Positions 1-7,970 are shown, counted from the stretch's first letter. The stretch: DNA of 19,821 bases from JASFRS01 sp050114795 (GCA_050114795.1 JASFRS010000025.1:1-19821); one strand, 5' to 3'. Translations and numbers: made by a program. The notes: generated by a model from the sequence alone, not told the origin.

Positions 1-2
1 GC

Positions 3-440
3 AAAATTTTTTCGTCTGGTGAGGTGCAAAAAACCTATTGGGCCGTGGTGCATGGAAAAATGCCTAAGGCCTCGGGCGTTATCAACGCATCGTTGGTGAA
101 GCGCAGTTCGAAAGCCAAGGGCTGGCGCATGGAAGTGGCTGAGGACGGCCAAAAAGCCATCACCCATTATAAAGTCTTGGGCGAGGCTGAGGGCTTAAGC
201 TGGGTGGAGTTTCAGCCGAAAACCGGACGCACCCATCAAATCCGTATCCATGCCCTCCATCTGGGCTGCCCTTTGGTGGGCGACGCCATTTATGGTCGGG
301 GCGATGATTGCCCCATGCACCTTCATGCGCGGCATATTCAATTCAAGCTCCAGGCCTCCAAGCCTGATATTTCTGTGACCGCCGATGTGCCGACTCATAT
401 GCTTGAGAAACTGCGTCTTTGCGGTTTTAAAAATCCCTGA
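3..440 (+). CDS. RluC/RluD-family pseudouridine synthase, 3' part only
   Basis: This is the C-terminal part of a 23S rRNA pseudouridine synthase of the RluA/RluC/RluD family, which converts specific rRNA uridines to pseudouridine in the cytoplasm. The frame is open to the left edge of the window, so the gene starts outside it. The GTG at 24 is an internal codon, because the preceding residues KIFSSGE also fit the family. The visible part has the family blocks KTYWAVV near the start and GRTHQIRIHALHLGCPLVGD near residues 68-87 counted from 24; the second helps shape the active site. The catalytic Asp of the HRLD motif would lie upstream and cannot be checked. RluC is the more likely subtype, but RluD or a paralogue cannot be excluded from this part alone. 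Confidence 0.9.
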   Translation, partial: KIFSSGEVQKTYWAVVHGKMPKASGVINASLVKRSSKAKGWRMEVAEDGQKAITHYKVLGEAEGLSWVEFQPKTGRTHQIRIHALHLGCPLVGDAIYGRGDDCPMHLHARHIQFKLQASKPDISVTADVPTHMLEKLRLCGFKNP

Positions 441-460
441 TACAGTTTGTCGCAGGGATT
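432..460 (+). terminator. Inverted repeat at the end of the pseudouridine synthase gene
   Basis: AATCCCTG (432-439) and CAGGGATT (453-460) form a perfect 8-bp stem with a 13-base loop. The left arm runs into the stop codon. No T-run follows, so this is a weak intrinsic terminator at best. It may instead protect the mRNA 3' end or separate the transcript from the next gene. Confidence 0.35.
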
Positions 461-513
461 GGTTGAATTGGGCTGCCGCCTCGCAACGGGGTTGATGAGA
501 ATGGGAGGCAGTT

Positions 514-1290
514 ATGAATGCAGGGGTCAATATTTCAGGCACCATCGCGCTGCATATTAAGAAGATTTCACTAGACGGGCCATGGAGCTGGCTGGCTGCT
601 GGATCAAGAGACCTGATGCGTAAACCGGCGCTAAGCCTTGGTTATGGTTTGCTTTTTGCCGTGGTTTCAGTGGCGATTGTCTATTTGACTTTTGCTTTAG
701 ATATGGCTGCATTCGCCATGGCCTTGGGTGGTGGCTTTATGCTGATTGGCCCGATGTTGGCGGTGGGGCTTTATGAGATGAGCCATCGTTATGAACAGGG
801 CAAAGAAGTGAGTGCAGATAAAGTCTTTTTTGTCGGTACAAAATCACCCACACAATTGGCCTTTTTAGGCGCGCTTTTGATGATTGCGCTGCTTATCTGG
901 ATACGTATCGCAACTTTGCTGTTTGCGCTGTTCTGGGGCACAAAGGAATTTCCACCGCTTGTCGAATTTCTGCCCACCCTGTTGTTTACAACGGACGGGC
1001 TAAGCCTGTTGATTATCGGCTCCATCACCGGCGGTCTTTTAGCCTTCGCAGTCTATGGGATGAGCGTCATTTCAGTGCCGCTCCTGATGGAACGCGACGT
1101 GGACGCCATCACTGCGATTATCGCCAGTTTCATAGCTATTAAGACGAACTTCTGGCCGATGATGCTATGGGCATTGTTGATTGCCGGACTGACCGCCATA
1201 GGCATCGCAACCTTATTCGTGGGCTTGATTTTCACATTCCCACTGGTCGGCCACGGCACCTGGCATGCCTACCGCGCTTTGGTGGACTGA
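514..1290 (+). CDS. DUF2189 domain-containing integral membrane protein
   Basis: This 258-residue protein is predicted to lie in the inner membrane. It resembles the DUF2189 family of uncharacterised bacterial membrane proteins: the motif MLIGPMLAVGLYEMSHRYEQG near residues 73-93 and the closing HGTWHAYRALVD are typical. Hydrophobic segments fall near residues 45-65, 68-88, 112-138, 160-185 and 205-240, suggesting about six membrane passes. The ATG at 514 is supported by a GGGAGG ribosome site at 503-508. The gene stands alone between the synthase and the convergent dapD, whose stop lies 16 bases away. Its function is unknown and nothing nearby points to one. Family assignment is from recalled motifs. 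Confidence 0.8.
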   Translation: MNAGVNISGTIALHIKKISLDGPWSWLAAGSRDLMRKPALSLGYGLLFAVVSVAIVYLTFALDMAAFAMALGGGFMLIGPMLAVGLYEMSHRYEQGKEVSADKVFFVGTKSPTQLAFLGALLMIALLIWIRIATLLFALFWGTKEFPPLVEFLPTLLFTTDGLSLLIIGSITGGLLAFAVYGMSVISVPLLMERDVDAITAIIASFIAIKTNFWPMMLWALLIAGLTAIGIATLFVGLIFTFPLVGHGTWHAYRALVD

Positions 1291-1306
1291 ACGGCTAGCT
1301 TGGCGC

Positions 1307-2149
1307 TCAATCCCGCAAAAGTTCGTTAATTCCGACTTTTGACCGGGTTTTGGCGTCTACGCGTTTGACGATGACGGCGCAGTAAAGGCCGGGGCCGGGA
1401 GTACCGTCAGGCAGGGGTTTGCCGGGCAGGGTGCCGGGGACGACAACTGAATAAGCGGGGACGCGGCCCATGTGGATTTTGCCGGTTTCACGGTCGACGA
1501 TTTTGGTGGACGCACCGATATAAACACCCATGGACAGCACTGCGCCTTCTTCAACCACAACGCCTTCAGCGACCTCAGCGCGGGCGCCGATGAAGCAATT
1601 ATCTTCGATGATAACAGGGCCAGCCTGTAAGGGTTCCAGCACGCCGCCAATGCCTGCGCCGCCTGAAATATGGACGTTCTTGCCAATTTGTGCGCAGGAG
1701 CCAACGGTTGCCCATGTGTCCACCATGGTACCTTCACCCACATAAGCGCCTAAGTTCACAAAGCTGGGCATTAAGACCACGCCGGGCGCGACATAAGCAC
1801 TATGACGGACGATGGCACCAGGGACGGCACGGAAGCTTGCATCTGTGAAGCTATTGTCGCCCCAGTTCGCGAATTTAGAGGGAACTTTATCCCACCAATT
1901 AGCACCACCCGGTCCGCCTTCAATGACTTCCATAGGGTTTAAGCGGAAGGAGAGGAGAACCGCTTTTTTCAGCCACTGATTGACCACCCATTGCCCATCG
2001 TGCTTTTCAGCCACGCGGGCTTCGCCGCTATCCAATAGCTTCAACGCGGCTTCGACAGCCTCACGCACTTCACCTTGGGTCGAGGTGGTGATGTCATCGC
2101 GATTATCCCATGCGTTTTCAATGGTGTTTTGCAGGGCTGAAGCCGTCAT
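1307..2149 (-). CDS. dapD: 2,3,4,5-tetrahydropyridine-2,6-dicarboxylate N-succinyltransferase
   Basis: DapD transfers succinyl from succinyl-CoA to tetrahydrodipicolinate in the succinylase branch of lysine and meso-diaminopimelate synthesis, so it feeds the cell wall. The 280-residue length is usual for the proteobacterial enzyme. An N-terminal helical domain (about 1-105, with ENAWDNRDDI at 11-20) is followed by left-handed beta-helix hexapeptide repeats (about 108-215). The active-site region MVDTWATVGSCAQIG lies at 142-156, with Asp144 the expected catalytic residue. The C-terminal tail resembles the family's cofactor-binding end. Its ATG comes directly after the TGA of the upstream HAD gene with no gap (TGAATG), so the two are very probably translated from one message. 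No dapE is visible in the window. Confidence 0.97.
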   Translation of the reverse strand: MTASALQNTIENAWDNRDDITTSTQGEVREAVEAALKLLDSGEARVAEKHDGQWVVNQWLKKAVLLSFRLNPMEVIEGGPGGANWWDKVPSKFANWGDNSFTDASFRAVPGAIVRHSAYVAPGVVLMPSFVNLGAYVGEGTMVDTWATVGSCAQIGKNVHISGGAGIGGVLEPLQAGPVIIEDNCFIGARAEVAEGVVVEEGAVLSMGVYIGASTKIVDRETGKIHMGRVPAYSVVVPGTLPGKPLPDGTPGPGLYCAVIVKRVDAKTRSKVGINELLRD

Positions 2150-2830
2150 TCAGGCGGTCCTTTCAATATGTTTCTTTAGCAAATCTTTTAAATCCGGCGC
2201 GACATGATGCACATGGTCACCCTCAGATGAAGTGCGCCCATAGGGGCTGTCAGTCTCAATCCAAACTGTCGTCATGCCCATATCATGGGCCGGTTTTAAA
2301 TTCACAGCCATATCATCAATCATCGCTGCCCTGGATGCTTCGACCTTTTGGTTGCGAACCATGGTTTCCATTGGCTCGATACGTGGCTTGGGCACATAGT
2401 CGGCAGCTTTGATGTCAAATATCGTTTCAAAATGATGGCCGACGCCTAAACAGTCCAAAACGCGGCGCGCATGACCGACGGAGCCGTTAGTGTAGATGAT
2501 TTTACGCCCTTTGAGATGTCCAAGCAGCCCGCTTAGCTCATCATCACGGCCAATGCTGCTTAAGTCCAGGTCATGGACATAATCCAGGAAATAGTCGGGG
2601 TCGACGCCGTGATTGTCCATCAGCCCGCGCAAGGTGGTTCCATGGCTCATCAGATAGGATTTTTGCAGCTTTTTGGCAGCGCTTAAATCCAATCCGAGAT
2701 GTGTGGAAATAAAACGACCCATCAAAACGTCGATTTGGTCCCACAAATTGGATTTTGCATGATAGAGCGTATTATCCAAATCAATAATCCAGCTCGTCAC
2801 ATTGTCGAATTTTGAAACGTCTTTTGTCAT
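2150..2830 (-). CDS. HAD-superfamily hydrolase, pyrimidine 5'-nucleotidase type
   Basis: A 226-residue HAD phosphatase of the type often annotated as pyrimidine 5'-nucleotidase (SDT1-like), which removes phosphate from nucleoside monophosphates. The catalytic loop IIDLDNTLY carries the nucleophile Asp17 and acid/base Asp19. Motif II is YTNGS (113-117), motif III Lys is within PKPR (147-150), and motif IV is IDDM (171-174) with the Mg-binding acidic pair. A helical cap (about 30-105) sits between motifs I and II. It is the first gene of a two-gene unit and abuts dapD; in alphaproteobacteria this HAD gene is commonly found beside dapD and argB. Substrate is inferred from the family and could be another small phosphate ester. 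Confidence 0.87.
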   Translation of the reverse strand: MTKDVSKFDNVTSWIIDLDNTLYHAKSNLWDQIDVLMGRFISTHLGLDLSAAKKLQKSYLMSHGTTLRGLMDNHGVDPDYFLDYVHDLDLSSIGRDDELSGLLGHLKGRKIIYTNGSVGHARRVLDCLGVGHHFETIFDIKAADYVPKPRIEPMETMVRNQKVEASRAAMIDDMAVNLKPAHDMGMTTVWIETDSPYGRTSSEGDHVHHVAPDLKDLLKKHIERTA

Positions 2831-2900
2831 GGCGGGCGCACTATGCCGCGCAGGACTGTGTCATTCAACTGTGCATTTTGCAAAAATTGCTAAAGCCTGT

Positions 2901-2916
2901 TTAAGCCCACATTAAC
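2901..2916 (+). promoter_or_regulatory. CtrA-type binding site upstream of the PAS gene
   Basis: TTAA (2901-2904), seven bases, TTAA (2912-2915), then C: an exact match to the TTAA-N7-TTAAC consensus of the alphaproteobacterial cell-cycle regulator CtrA. It lies 49 bases before the PAS-protein ATG at 2965 and in the only divergent intergenic space here (2831-2964), so it could affect either the PAS gene or the HAD-dapD pair. Binding is inferred from sequence alone. Confidence 0.55.
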
Positions 2917-2964
2917 GCTCCGCGATTTAGCCTGTTACCAGCCGCAATATAAGGGTGCGCTGAA

Positions 2965-3690
2965 ATGAAGCTTATACCTTTAAAAGCAGAGCGTTTTCGC
3001 GAGATTGATGGTGATGCGGAAATGCTGCATCTCAGCCTGGGCTCCGCGCTGGGTCATGGTCCGGATGTGCGCCTTGTGATTGATGGTTTTGGACGTGTTA
3101 TCAAAGCCAATGCAGCGGCTGAAATTTTGGCGAATGCATTAGCCGATGAAAACAGCGACACAGCTAAAATCATCCGCGATTGGGCGGAAGATGATTTTTT
3201 AGGCCCGGCATCTCTAAGCATTATGGATGGAGAGTTAACACGGCGCTTCACACTTCATGCCATACCTGTCGTGCGTCAAAATGGAGATACGGCCGCAATT
3301 CTTATCGGTCGTGAACCGGATTTGGCTAATCATCTGATTCAAGCCATGTCTGCATCCAGACAGCTTTATAAGGATTTAGTGTCCTGCACCGGGGCAATGG
3401 TTTGGGAGGTTGATGCGCGCGGGCGCTTTTCCTATATCAATGGAACAGAAGACTTGGGCTATTCCCCACTTGAATTAATGGGGGCTACACCGGTTGAGGT
3501 ATTGGGCCTTAGCCATGCGCAAGCCAAATCAAGCTTCATGGCCCAGGAACCGGTTAAACAGGTCGAATTACAGCCTTTAATGAAAGATGGCCGCAGGGCC
3601 TTGATGACGCTTTCTGCGCTGCCCTTGAAAGATGGTAGAGGGAATTGGCGCGGAGCCCGTGGCCTGGCTTGGATAGAAATTCCTGATTAA
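2965..3690 (+). CDS. PAS domain protein without output domain
   Basis: A 241-residue soluble protein with two PAS-like modules and nothing else recognisable. The first spans about residues 33-115 (VRLVIDGFGRVIKANAAAEI), the second about 132-238 (GAMVWEVDARGRFSYINGTE, then a PAC-like end with LKDGRGNWRGARGLAWIEI). PAS domains sense small ligands or cofactors or mediate protein contacts. No histidine kinase, GGDEF or DNA-binding domain follows, so it would act through a partner. The ATG is backed by AAGGGTG seven bases upstream. The stop overlaps the convergent argB stop by 4 bases. The upstream CtrA-type box suggests cell-cycle-linked expression, which is inference. The ligand is unknown. Confidence 0.8.
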   Translation: MKLIPLKAERFREIDGDAEMLHLSLGSALGHGPDVRLVIDGFGRVIKANAAAEILANALADENSDTAKIIRDWAEDDFLGPASLSIMDGELTRRFTLHAIPVVRQNGDTAAILIGREPDLANHLIQAMSASRQLYKDLVSCTGAMVWEVDARGRFSYINGTEDLGYSPLELMGATPVEVLGLSHAQAKSSFMAQEPVKQVELQPLMKDGRRALMTLSALPLKDGRGNWRGARGLAWIEIPD

Positions 3691-4604
3691 TTCGCGCTAC
3701 GGACCAAAGTTCCGGCCCCTTTGGTTGTGAATATCTCAAGCAGCAACGCATGCGGCATACGCCCGTCCAGAATAACGGCAGCTTCCACGCCCGCATCCAC
3801 AGCATTCAAACAAGTGTCCACCTTCGGAATCATGCCGCCGGTGATAGTTCCATCTTCTTTCAACGCTGCAATCCGGTCTTTGTTCAAATCAGTGAGCAGG
3901 TTTTTGTCCTTATCAAGAACACCCGCGACATCGGTGAGCAGGATGAAACGCGCTGCATTCAACGCCCCTGCAATGGCCCCGGCCATCGTATCTGCATTGA
4001 TATTATAGGTCGCGCCATCCTCCCCATTAGCCAAAGGCGCAATGACAGGAATGATGTCTGAGGCCTGCATGACTTCCAAAATATGGGGGTTTACGGTTTT
4101 AGGTTCCCCGACAAAGCCTAGGTCAAGGACTTGTTCAATATGGCTGTCCGGGTCTTTTTTTGTGCGCTTGATGGGTTCTGCCGTCACTAAACCACCGTCC
4201 CGGCCTGAAATGCCCACAGCAACGCCGCCTGCGTGCCCGATATTGGCAACAACTTGTTTGTTGATGGAGCCGGAAAGAACCATTTCAGCAATTTCTACCG
4301 TGGCCGCATCTGTCACGCGCAGTCCATCAATGAATGAGGATTGAATGCGCAGCCTTTCCAGCATTTTCCCGATTTGCGGCCCACCACCATGAACGATGAC
4401 CGGGTTGATGCCGATTTGCTTTAAGATAACCACATCGCGCGCAAATGACTCAGCAGCAGCCTCATCCCCCATGGCATGGCCGCCATATTTGATGACAAAG
4501 GTGCGTCCTGCATATTTCTTTAAAAAAGGCATGGCCTCAGCCAGAGTGGCTGCCTTGTCCACAATCTGGGCCAATGGGTGGTCGGGTGAAATATCTGCAG
4601 CCAT
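3687..4604 (-). CDS. argB: Acetylglutamate kinase
   Basis: ArgB phosphorylates N-acetyl-L-glutamate with ATP, the second step of arginine synthesis by the acetylated route. At 305 residues it has family-typical length and motifs: IKYGGHAM (38-45, phosphate-binding Lys39), VHGGGPQ (71-77) and ISGRDGG (132-138). The roughly 30-residue segment before the first strand (HPLAQIVDKAATLAEAMPFL) matches the N-terminal helix found in arginine-inhibited enzymes, so feedback inhibition by arginine is likely (inference). AAAGAGG upstream supports the ATG at 4604. It follows engB after 16 bases on the same strand and is probably the last gene of the rpmH-to-argB cluster. It ends overlapping the PAS gene tail. 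Confidence 0.97.
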   Translation of the reverse strand: MAADISPDHPLAQIVDKAATLAEAMPFLKKYAGRTFVIKYGGHAMGDEAAAESFARDVVILKQIGINPVIVHGGGPQIGKMLERLRIQSSFIDGLRVTDAATVEIAEMVLSGSINKQVVANIGHAGGVAVGISGRDGGLVTAEPIKRTKKDPDSHIEQVLDLGFVGEPKTVNPHILEVMQASDIIPVIAPLANGEDGATYNINADTMAGAIAGALNAARFILLTDVAGVLDKDKNLLTDLNKDRIAALKEDGTITGGMIPKVDTCLNAVDAGVEAAVILDGRMPHALLLEIFTTKGAGTLVRSAN

Positions 4605-4620
4605 GGAAAGCCTCTTTGCC

Positions 4621-5271
4621 TTAGATGCTTGGATTTAAGACATTATCCGCCGCTTGCGCCAATTCATCAATCCCCCATCCCTTTTCTGAGGATGTGGATA
4701 GGACTTCCGGGTGAGATGCCGGGCGTTTGCGTAATACTTCAGCGGCTGCTTCAATAGCTTTGATGCGGGCCGGTGGTTTTAATTTATCAATTTTAGTGAG
4801 CACCGCCTGATAGGATACAGCGGCCTCATCCAGCATTTTCATGATTTCCAGGTCATTGGCTTTGATGCCATGACGGGAATCAATCAAAATGAAAACACGG
4901 CCCAAAGGCGCGCGGCCCCGCAGATAATCGCGGATGAGGTGATTCCACGCATCAACCTGACCCTTAGGTGCCTTGGCATAGCCATAGCCGGGTAAGTCGA
5001 CCAGATAGCAGGGGACGTCTTCATCCTGGGGGTGGAAGAAATTAATCTCCTGCGTGCGCCCAGGTGTGCTGGAGGTACGTGCCAAGCTCTTTTGCCGAAC
5101 CAATGCGTTGATAAGGCTGGATTTCCCCACATTAGACCGTCCGGCAAAGGCGATTTCAGGTCGATCGCCTTCTGGCAGGCCATCCAAGGCGACAACGCCT
5201 TTTACAAAAACCCAGGGTCGGCGAAATAATAATGGCCGACCCTTGGCTTCGTTTGTCGCTTCCTGGCTCAT
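4621..5271 (-). CDS. engB: Ribosome biogenesis / division GTPase EngB (YihA/YsxC)
   Basis: EngB is a small TRAFAC GTPase needed for late large-subunit ribosome assembly and for normal division. The chosen product has 216 residues, normal for the family. GTPase motifs are G1 GRSNVGKS (44-51), G2 around the Thr of TPGRTQ (69-74), G3 DLPGYG (92-97), G4 TKID (159-162) and G5 SSEKG (194-198). The open frame reaches back to 5460, but that extension lies inside yidC and is unlike any EngB. The ATG at 5271 overlaps the yidC stop as ATGA, which implies coupled translation and fixes the start. argB follows 16 bases downstream. Confidence 0.95.
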   Translation of the reverse strand: MSQEATNEAKGRPLLFRRPWVFVKGVVALDGLPEGDRPEIAFAGRSNVGKSSLINALVRQKSLARTSSTPGRTQEINFFHPQDEDVPCYLVDLPGYGYAKAPKGQVDAWNHLIRDYLRGRAPLGRVFILIDSRHGIKANDLEIMKMLDEAAVSYQAVLTKIDKLKPPARIKAIEAAAEVLRKRPASHPEVLSTSSEKGWGIDELAQAADNVLNPSI

Positions 5272-6992
5272 CCCTGGGCTGCAACCCGGCGTTGGATGAC
5301 CCATTGCTGGGTGATGGAGAGCAGGTTGTTCCACGTCCAGTAAACCACCAGCCCGGCAGCAAATGGTGCCATGATGAAGGTAAATACGATGGGCAGCGCT
5401 TTCATCACCTGCGCTTGAATCGGGTCTTGCGGTGCCGGGTTCAGCTTTTGCTGCAACCACATGGTAACACCCATGATGATTGGCAAAATGCCGATGGCAA
5501 GGAAACCAGGTGGGTCAAATGGCAGAAGTCCAAAGAGATTGATTGGCGTCATTGGATCCGGTGCGGACAAATCCTTAATCCAGCCGAAGAAAGGCGCATG
5601 GCGCATTTCAATCGTCACGAACAGCACTTTATACAGCGAGAAGAAAACAGGGATCTGCACCACAATTGGCAAGCAGCCCATCATCGGATTGACTTTTTCC
5701 TTCTTAAACAGCGCGGACATTTCTTGCTGCAGGCGCATGCGGTCATCTTTATAGCGCTCCTGCAGTTCTTTCATGCGCGGTTGGATTTTTTTCATCCGAC
5801 CCATGGATTCATAGGATTTATTGGCCACGGGAAAGAGCATCAATTTAATAATCAGTGTCAGCGCCAAAATCGCTAGACCAACATTGCCTAAAACTCCATT
5901 GAAGAAATCAAGGCCATAGAAAATCGGCTTAGTCAGGAAGCGGAACCAACCCCAGTCGATGGTCAAATCGAATTTCTCAATACCATGGTCGGCTTCATAG
6001 GCTTCAACGACATCAACCTCTTTTGCCCCGGCAAAAAACTCATTGGAAACATCAATGCTGCCGCCTGCGGGAATGGTTTGTCCATCCTCACGATAGCTGA
6101 CGACATAATCACCCAAATTACCGTCTCGGTATAATAACCGGGCAGAGAAGGGCTTGTTCTGGTCGGGAACCAGGGCGGTCATCCAATATTGGTCCGTCAT
6201 GCCAATCCAGCCGCCAGTCGACGTCATGTCGATGACTTTTTCATCTTCCATTTTACTGTATTTGACTTCTTCCAGCGACCCGTCGATAACGCCGACTGCG
6301 CCTTCATGCAGCACGAAAAAGCGGCGGGTATCCGGTAGGCCCCGCCGCGTAATTTTTGCAAAAGGGTAAAGCGTGACAGCTTTATCCGTGGTATTTTCAA
6401 TGGTCTGGGCAATGGTGAAAAGATAATTTTCATCGACGCTAATCCGGCGCTTGAAAACAAGGCCCTGGCCATTGGACCAACTTAACGTCACATCCTCACC
6501 GACTTTTAAACGGGGCTTATCTGCACTCCAGCGCGTATCAGCGTCGGGCAGCGTTAATTCTGCATCAGGGCGCGGCAGCCAACCGAATTCCGTTGTATAA
6601 CCCGCCGGGCCATCAAGAGGGCTGAGCAGATGGACATTTTCCTCTTGCTCCACACTCACCCAATAATCCTTCAAGGTTAGGTCATCAAAATGGCCCCCGT
6701 TCAAATTGATGGAACCGGATAGACGGGGCGTATCAATAATTACGCGGGCATCGTCGGCCAATGCCTCTTCTCGGCTCACAAGGCTTGCGCTTTCTGCCGC
6801 TACTTCGATTTCTGCGGGGGCTACATCACCGGCTTGTGGTGGTGCAGCGACTTCCGTAGGGGCCTGTGCCGCTTGTTCAGCCTGTTCAGCCTCAAAAGCA
6901 GCGCGTTGTGGGCCTGCATAAAAATATTCCCAGCCCAACAGCACGGCGGCTGACAAACCCAATGCGATAAGAAGATTTTTCTGTTCGGACAT
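5268..6992 (-). CDS. yidC: Membrane protein insertase YidC
   Basis: YidC inserts and folds inner-membrane proteins, alone or with SecYEG. The 574-residue product has the Gram-negative layout: an N-terminal membrane segment (7-25, LLIALGLSAAVLLGWEYFY), an Ala/Glu/Pro-rich linker (30-80), a large periplasmic beta domain (about 84-345), then the conserved 60KD-IMP core with membrane segments near 352-392, 440-462, 495-515 and 530-562. Lys383 in LIIKLMLFP sits where E. coli has the groove Arg. The cytoplasmic loop is highly basic (395-432). The frame is open to 7232, but residues before MSEQKN overlap yidD and do not fit YidC. The ATG at 6992 has a GGGCGGAA/AAGGA stretch upstream. The gene lies 28 bases after yidD. 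Confidence 0.97.
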   Translation of the reverse strand: MSEQKNLLIALGLSAAVLLGWEYFYAGPQRAAFEAEQAEQAAQAPTEVAAPPQAGDVAPAEIEVAAESASLVSREEALADDARVIIDTPRLSGSINLNGGHFDDLTLKDYWVSVEQEENVHLLSPLDGPAGYTTEFGWLPRPDAELTLPDADTRWSADKPRLKVGEDVTLSWSNGQGLVFKRRISVDENYLFTIAQTIENTTDKAVTLYPFAKITRRGLPDTRRFFVLHEGAVGVIDGSLEEVKYSKMEDEKVIDMTSTGGWIGMTDQYWMTALVPDQNKPFSARLLYRDGNLGDYVVSYREDGQTIPAGGSIDVSNEFFAGAKEVDVVEAYEADHGIEKFDLTIDWGWFRFLTKPIFYGLDFFNGVLGNVGLAILALTLIIKLMLFPVANKSYESMGRMKKIQPRMKELQERYKDDRMRLQQEMSALFKKEKVNPMMGCLPIVVQIPVFFSLYKVLFVTIEMRHAPFFGWIKDLSAPDPMTPINLFGLLPFDPPGFLAIGILPIIMGVTMWLQQKLNPAPQDPIQAQVMKALPIVFTFIMAPFAAGLVVYWTWNNLLSITQQWVIQRRVAAQG

Positions 6993-7020
6993 TTCCGCCC
7001 AGTCCTTTTCTTTTTTTACA

Positions 7021-7263
7021 TCAATGGCACTTATGTGCCTTTTCATCCTTTTCGGGAACCGGGTCAAATCCCGACCCGCCCCATGGGTGACAACGCCCAA
7101 TGCGTTTTGCCCCCAACCAGCCGCCATGCAGCACACCAAAGCGCGCAATAGCCGTCGCCGTATATTCGGAACAGCTAGGTTGATAGCGGCAGCTGGGCCC
7201 AATGAGAAGAGATAAACTGTTTTGATAGACACGAATCAGGAAGATGGCAGCACGACGCAACAT
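7021..7263 (-). CDS. yidD: Membrane protein insertion efficiency factor YidD
   Basis: YidD is a small cysteine-containing protein that associates with the inner membrane through an amphipathic helix and helps YidC-dependent insertion. The 80-residue product shows the family blocks: RAAIFLIRVYQNSLS (amphipathic N-terminus), CRYQPSCSEY, and GGWLGAKRIGRCHPWG followed by GGSGFDPVP. The ATG at 7263 shares one base with the rnpA TGA (TGATG). A TTG one codon further upstream is possible but less likely. Position between rnpA and yidC is the standard bacterial arrangement. Confidence 0.95.
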   Translation of the reverse strand: MLRRAAIFLIRVYQNSLSLLIGPSCRYQPSCSEYTATAIARFGVLHGGWLGAKRIGRCHPWGGSGFDPVPEKDEKAHKCH

Positions 7264-7634
7264 CAAACATCCTCCTTTTTCAGCTCAAGGCGCTTGAGCG
7301 CCCATTTTAAATCCCTGCGCAAATCGTCGAAGGGCAATTCGTCTTCCCGTTTGCGCGCCACCAAGACGATGTCATAACCGTCTTTGCAATAGCGGGGGAG
7401 GATATCCCGGGCAATTTCGCGTAAACGCCTTTTGGCCCGGTTTCGCTCAACCGCATTTCCCACTTTTTTGCTGGCGGTAAAGCCAACTCTAATCATCGGC
7501 TCATCATCGTCACGTTTCATCGCTTGGACAATAAAGCCAGGCGTAATCCAGCGTGCGCCGCGTGCAGCCCTCAGGAAATCGGGTCGCCGCTTTAAAGTTT
7601 CAAGAGGTTGGGACGATTTCATCCCAAATGACAT
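7263..7634 (-). CDS. rnpA: Ribonuclease P protein component
   Basis: RnpA is the basic protein subunit that helps the RNase P RNA bind and cut the 5' leader of pre-tRNAs. The 123-residue product carries the family signature: LKRRPDFLRAARG near residues 13-25, then VGFTASKKVGNAVERNRAKR, where the RNR block is the RNA-binding core, and a closing DLKWALKRL helix. The frame is open to 7703, but ATG 7634 has AGAGG five bases upstream (complement at 7639-7643) and gives normal spacing to the first conserved block. It lies 115 bases after rpmH, with a hairpin in the leader, and overlaps yidD by one base. Confidence 0.93.
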   Translation of the reverse strand: MSFGMKSSQPLETLKRRPDFLRAARGARWITPGFIVQAMKRDDDEPMIRVGFTASKKVGNAVERNRAKRRLREIARDILPRYCKDGYDIVLVARKREDELPFDDLRRDLKWALKRLELKKEDV

Positions 7635-7649
7635 ATCACCTCTGTCCAT

Positions 7650-7701
7650 AAAAGAACACGACCGCGATTCCCGGTCGCTTATTTGCTCCCGTATCGCGGT
7701 C
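7650..7701 (-). terminator. Possible attenuator hairpin between rpmH and rnpA
   Basis: Read on the minus strand, GACCGCGAT (7701-7693) pairs perfectly with ATCGCGGTC (7668-7660), and GTGTTCTTTT follows at once, giving the shape of an intrinsic terminator. A second, shorter hairpin CGACCG/CGGTCG (7677-7672 with 7664-7659) uses the same right arm, so the two are mutually exclusive. This could let rpmH be made in excess of rnpA. The loop of the main hairpin is long (24 bases), so efficiency is uncertain. Confidence 0.45.
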
Positions 7702-7749
7702 ATGAAACATTGTGCCTTAATATCAGGCGCGCCTGATTAAGCGGCCTAA

Positions 7750-7884
7750 TTAAGCAGATAGACGCTTGCGCCCACGCGCACGCCGGGAAGCAATAATTTT
7801 GCGTCCGCCAGGCGTTGCCATGCGTGCACGGAAACCGTGTTTGCGCTTGCGCCGCAAATTCTTGGGTTGAAAGGTGCGTTTCAC
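7750..7884 (-). CDS. rpmH: 50S ribosomal protein L34
   Basis: L34 is a small, very basic large-subunit protein. The 44-residue product starts KRTFQPKNLRRKRKHGFRAR after the initiator, then MATPGGRKII and ends RARGRKRLSA, matching alphaproteobacterial L34 along its full length. The start is GTG, not ATG, at 7884, with GGAGAAG six bases upstream on the minus strand; an ATG-only search would miss it. It is the first gene of the cluster leading through rnpA, yidD, yidC and engB to argB, as in most bacteria near dnaA or the origin. No dnaA appears here; the divergent neighbour is the TVP38 gene. Confidence 0.97.
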   Translation of the reverse strand: MKRTFQPKNLRRKRKHGFRARMATPGGRKIIASRRARGRKRLSA

Positions 7885-7941
7885 AATTCTTCTCCGTCTG
7901 CGGCGACGATGATTTATCGCCACATATCAATCACGCGGGCC

Positions 7942-7970
7942 TCTTTAAGCGGTGTTTTAGCTTGAGTCAA
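7942..7970 (-). promoter_or_regulatory. Candidate sigma-70 promoter of the rpmH cluster
   Basis: On the minus strand TTGACT (7970-7965) is a near-perfect -35 box. A 17-base spacer leads to TAAAGA (7947-7942), a poor -10 box. It lies about 58 bases before the rpmH start and is the best candidate in the intergenic space. The strong -35 is the main support. Confidence 0.35.

Noticed and set aside
5272..5460. Upstream extension of engB giving 279 residues
   Set aside because: It lies inside yidC and is not EngB-like. ATG 5271 overlaps the yidC stop and gives normal length.
5232..5876. 214-residue plus-strand frame opposite yidC and engB
   Set aside because: It is antisense to two certain genes, with His/Gln-rich composition typical of a shadow frame.
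6993..7232. Upstream extension of yidC giving a 654-residue product
   Set aside because: The added 80 residues overlap yidD and do not resemble YidC. ATG 6992 gives the normal N-terminal membrane segment.
7945..7959. TTAA-N7-TTTA upstream of rpmH as a second CtrA site
   Set aside because: One mismatch in the core, and it overlaps the likely promoter. Too weak to call.
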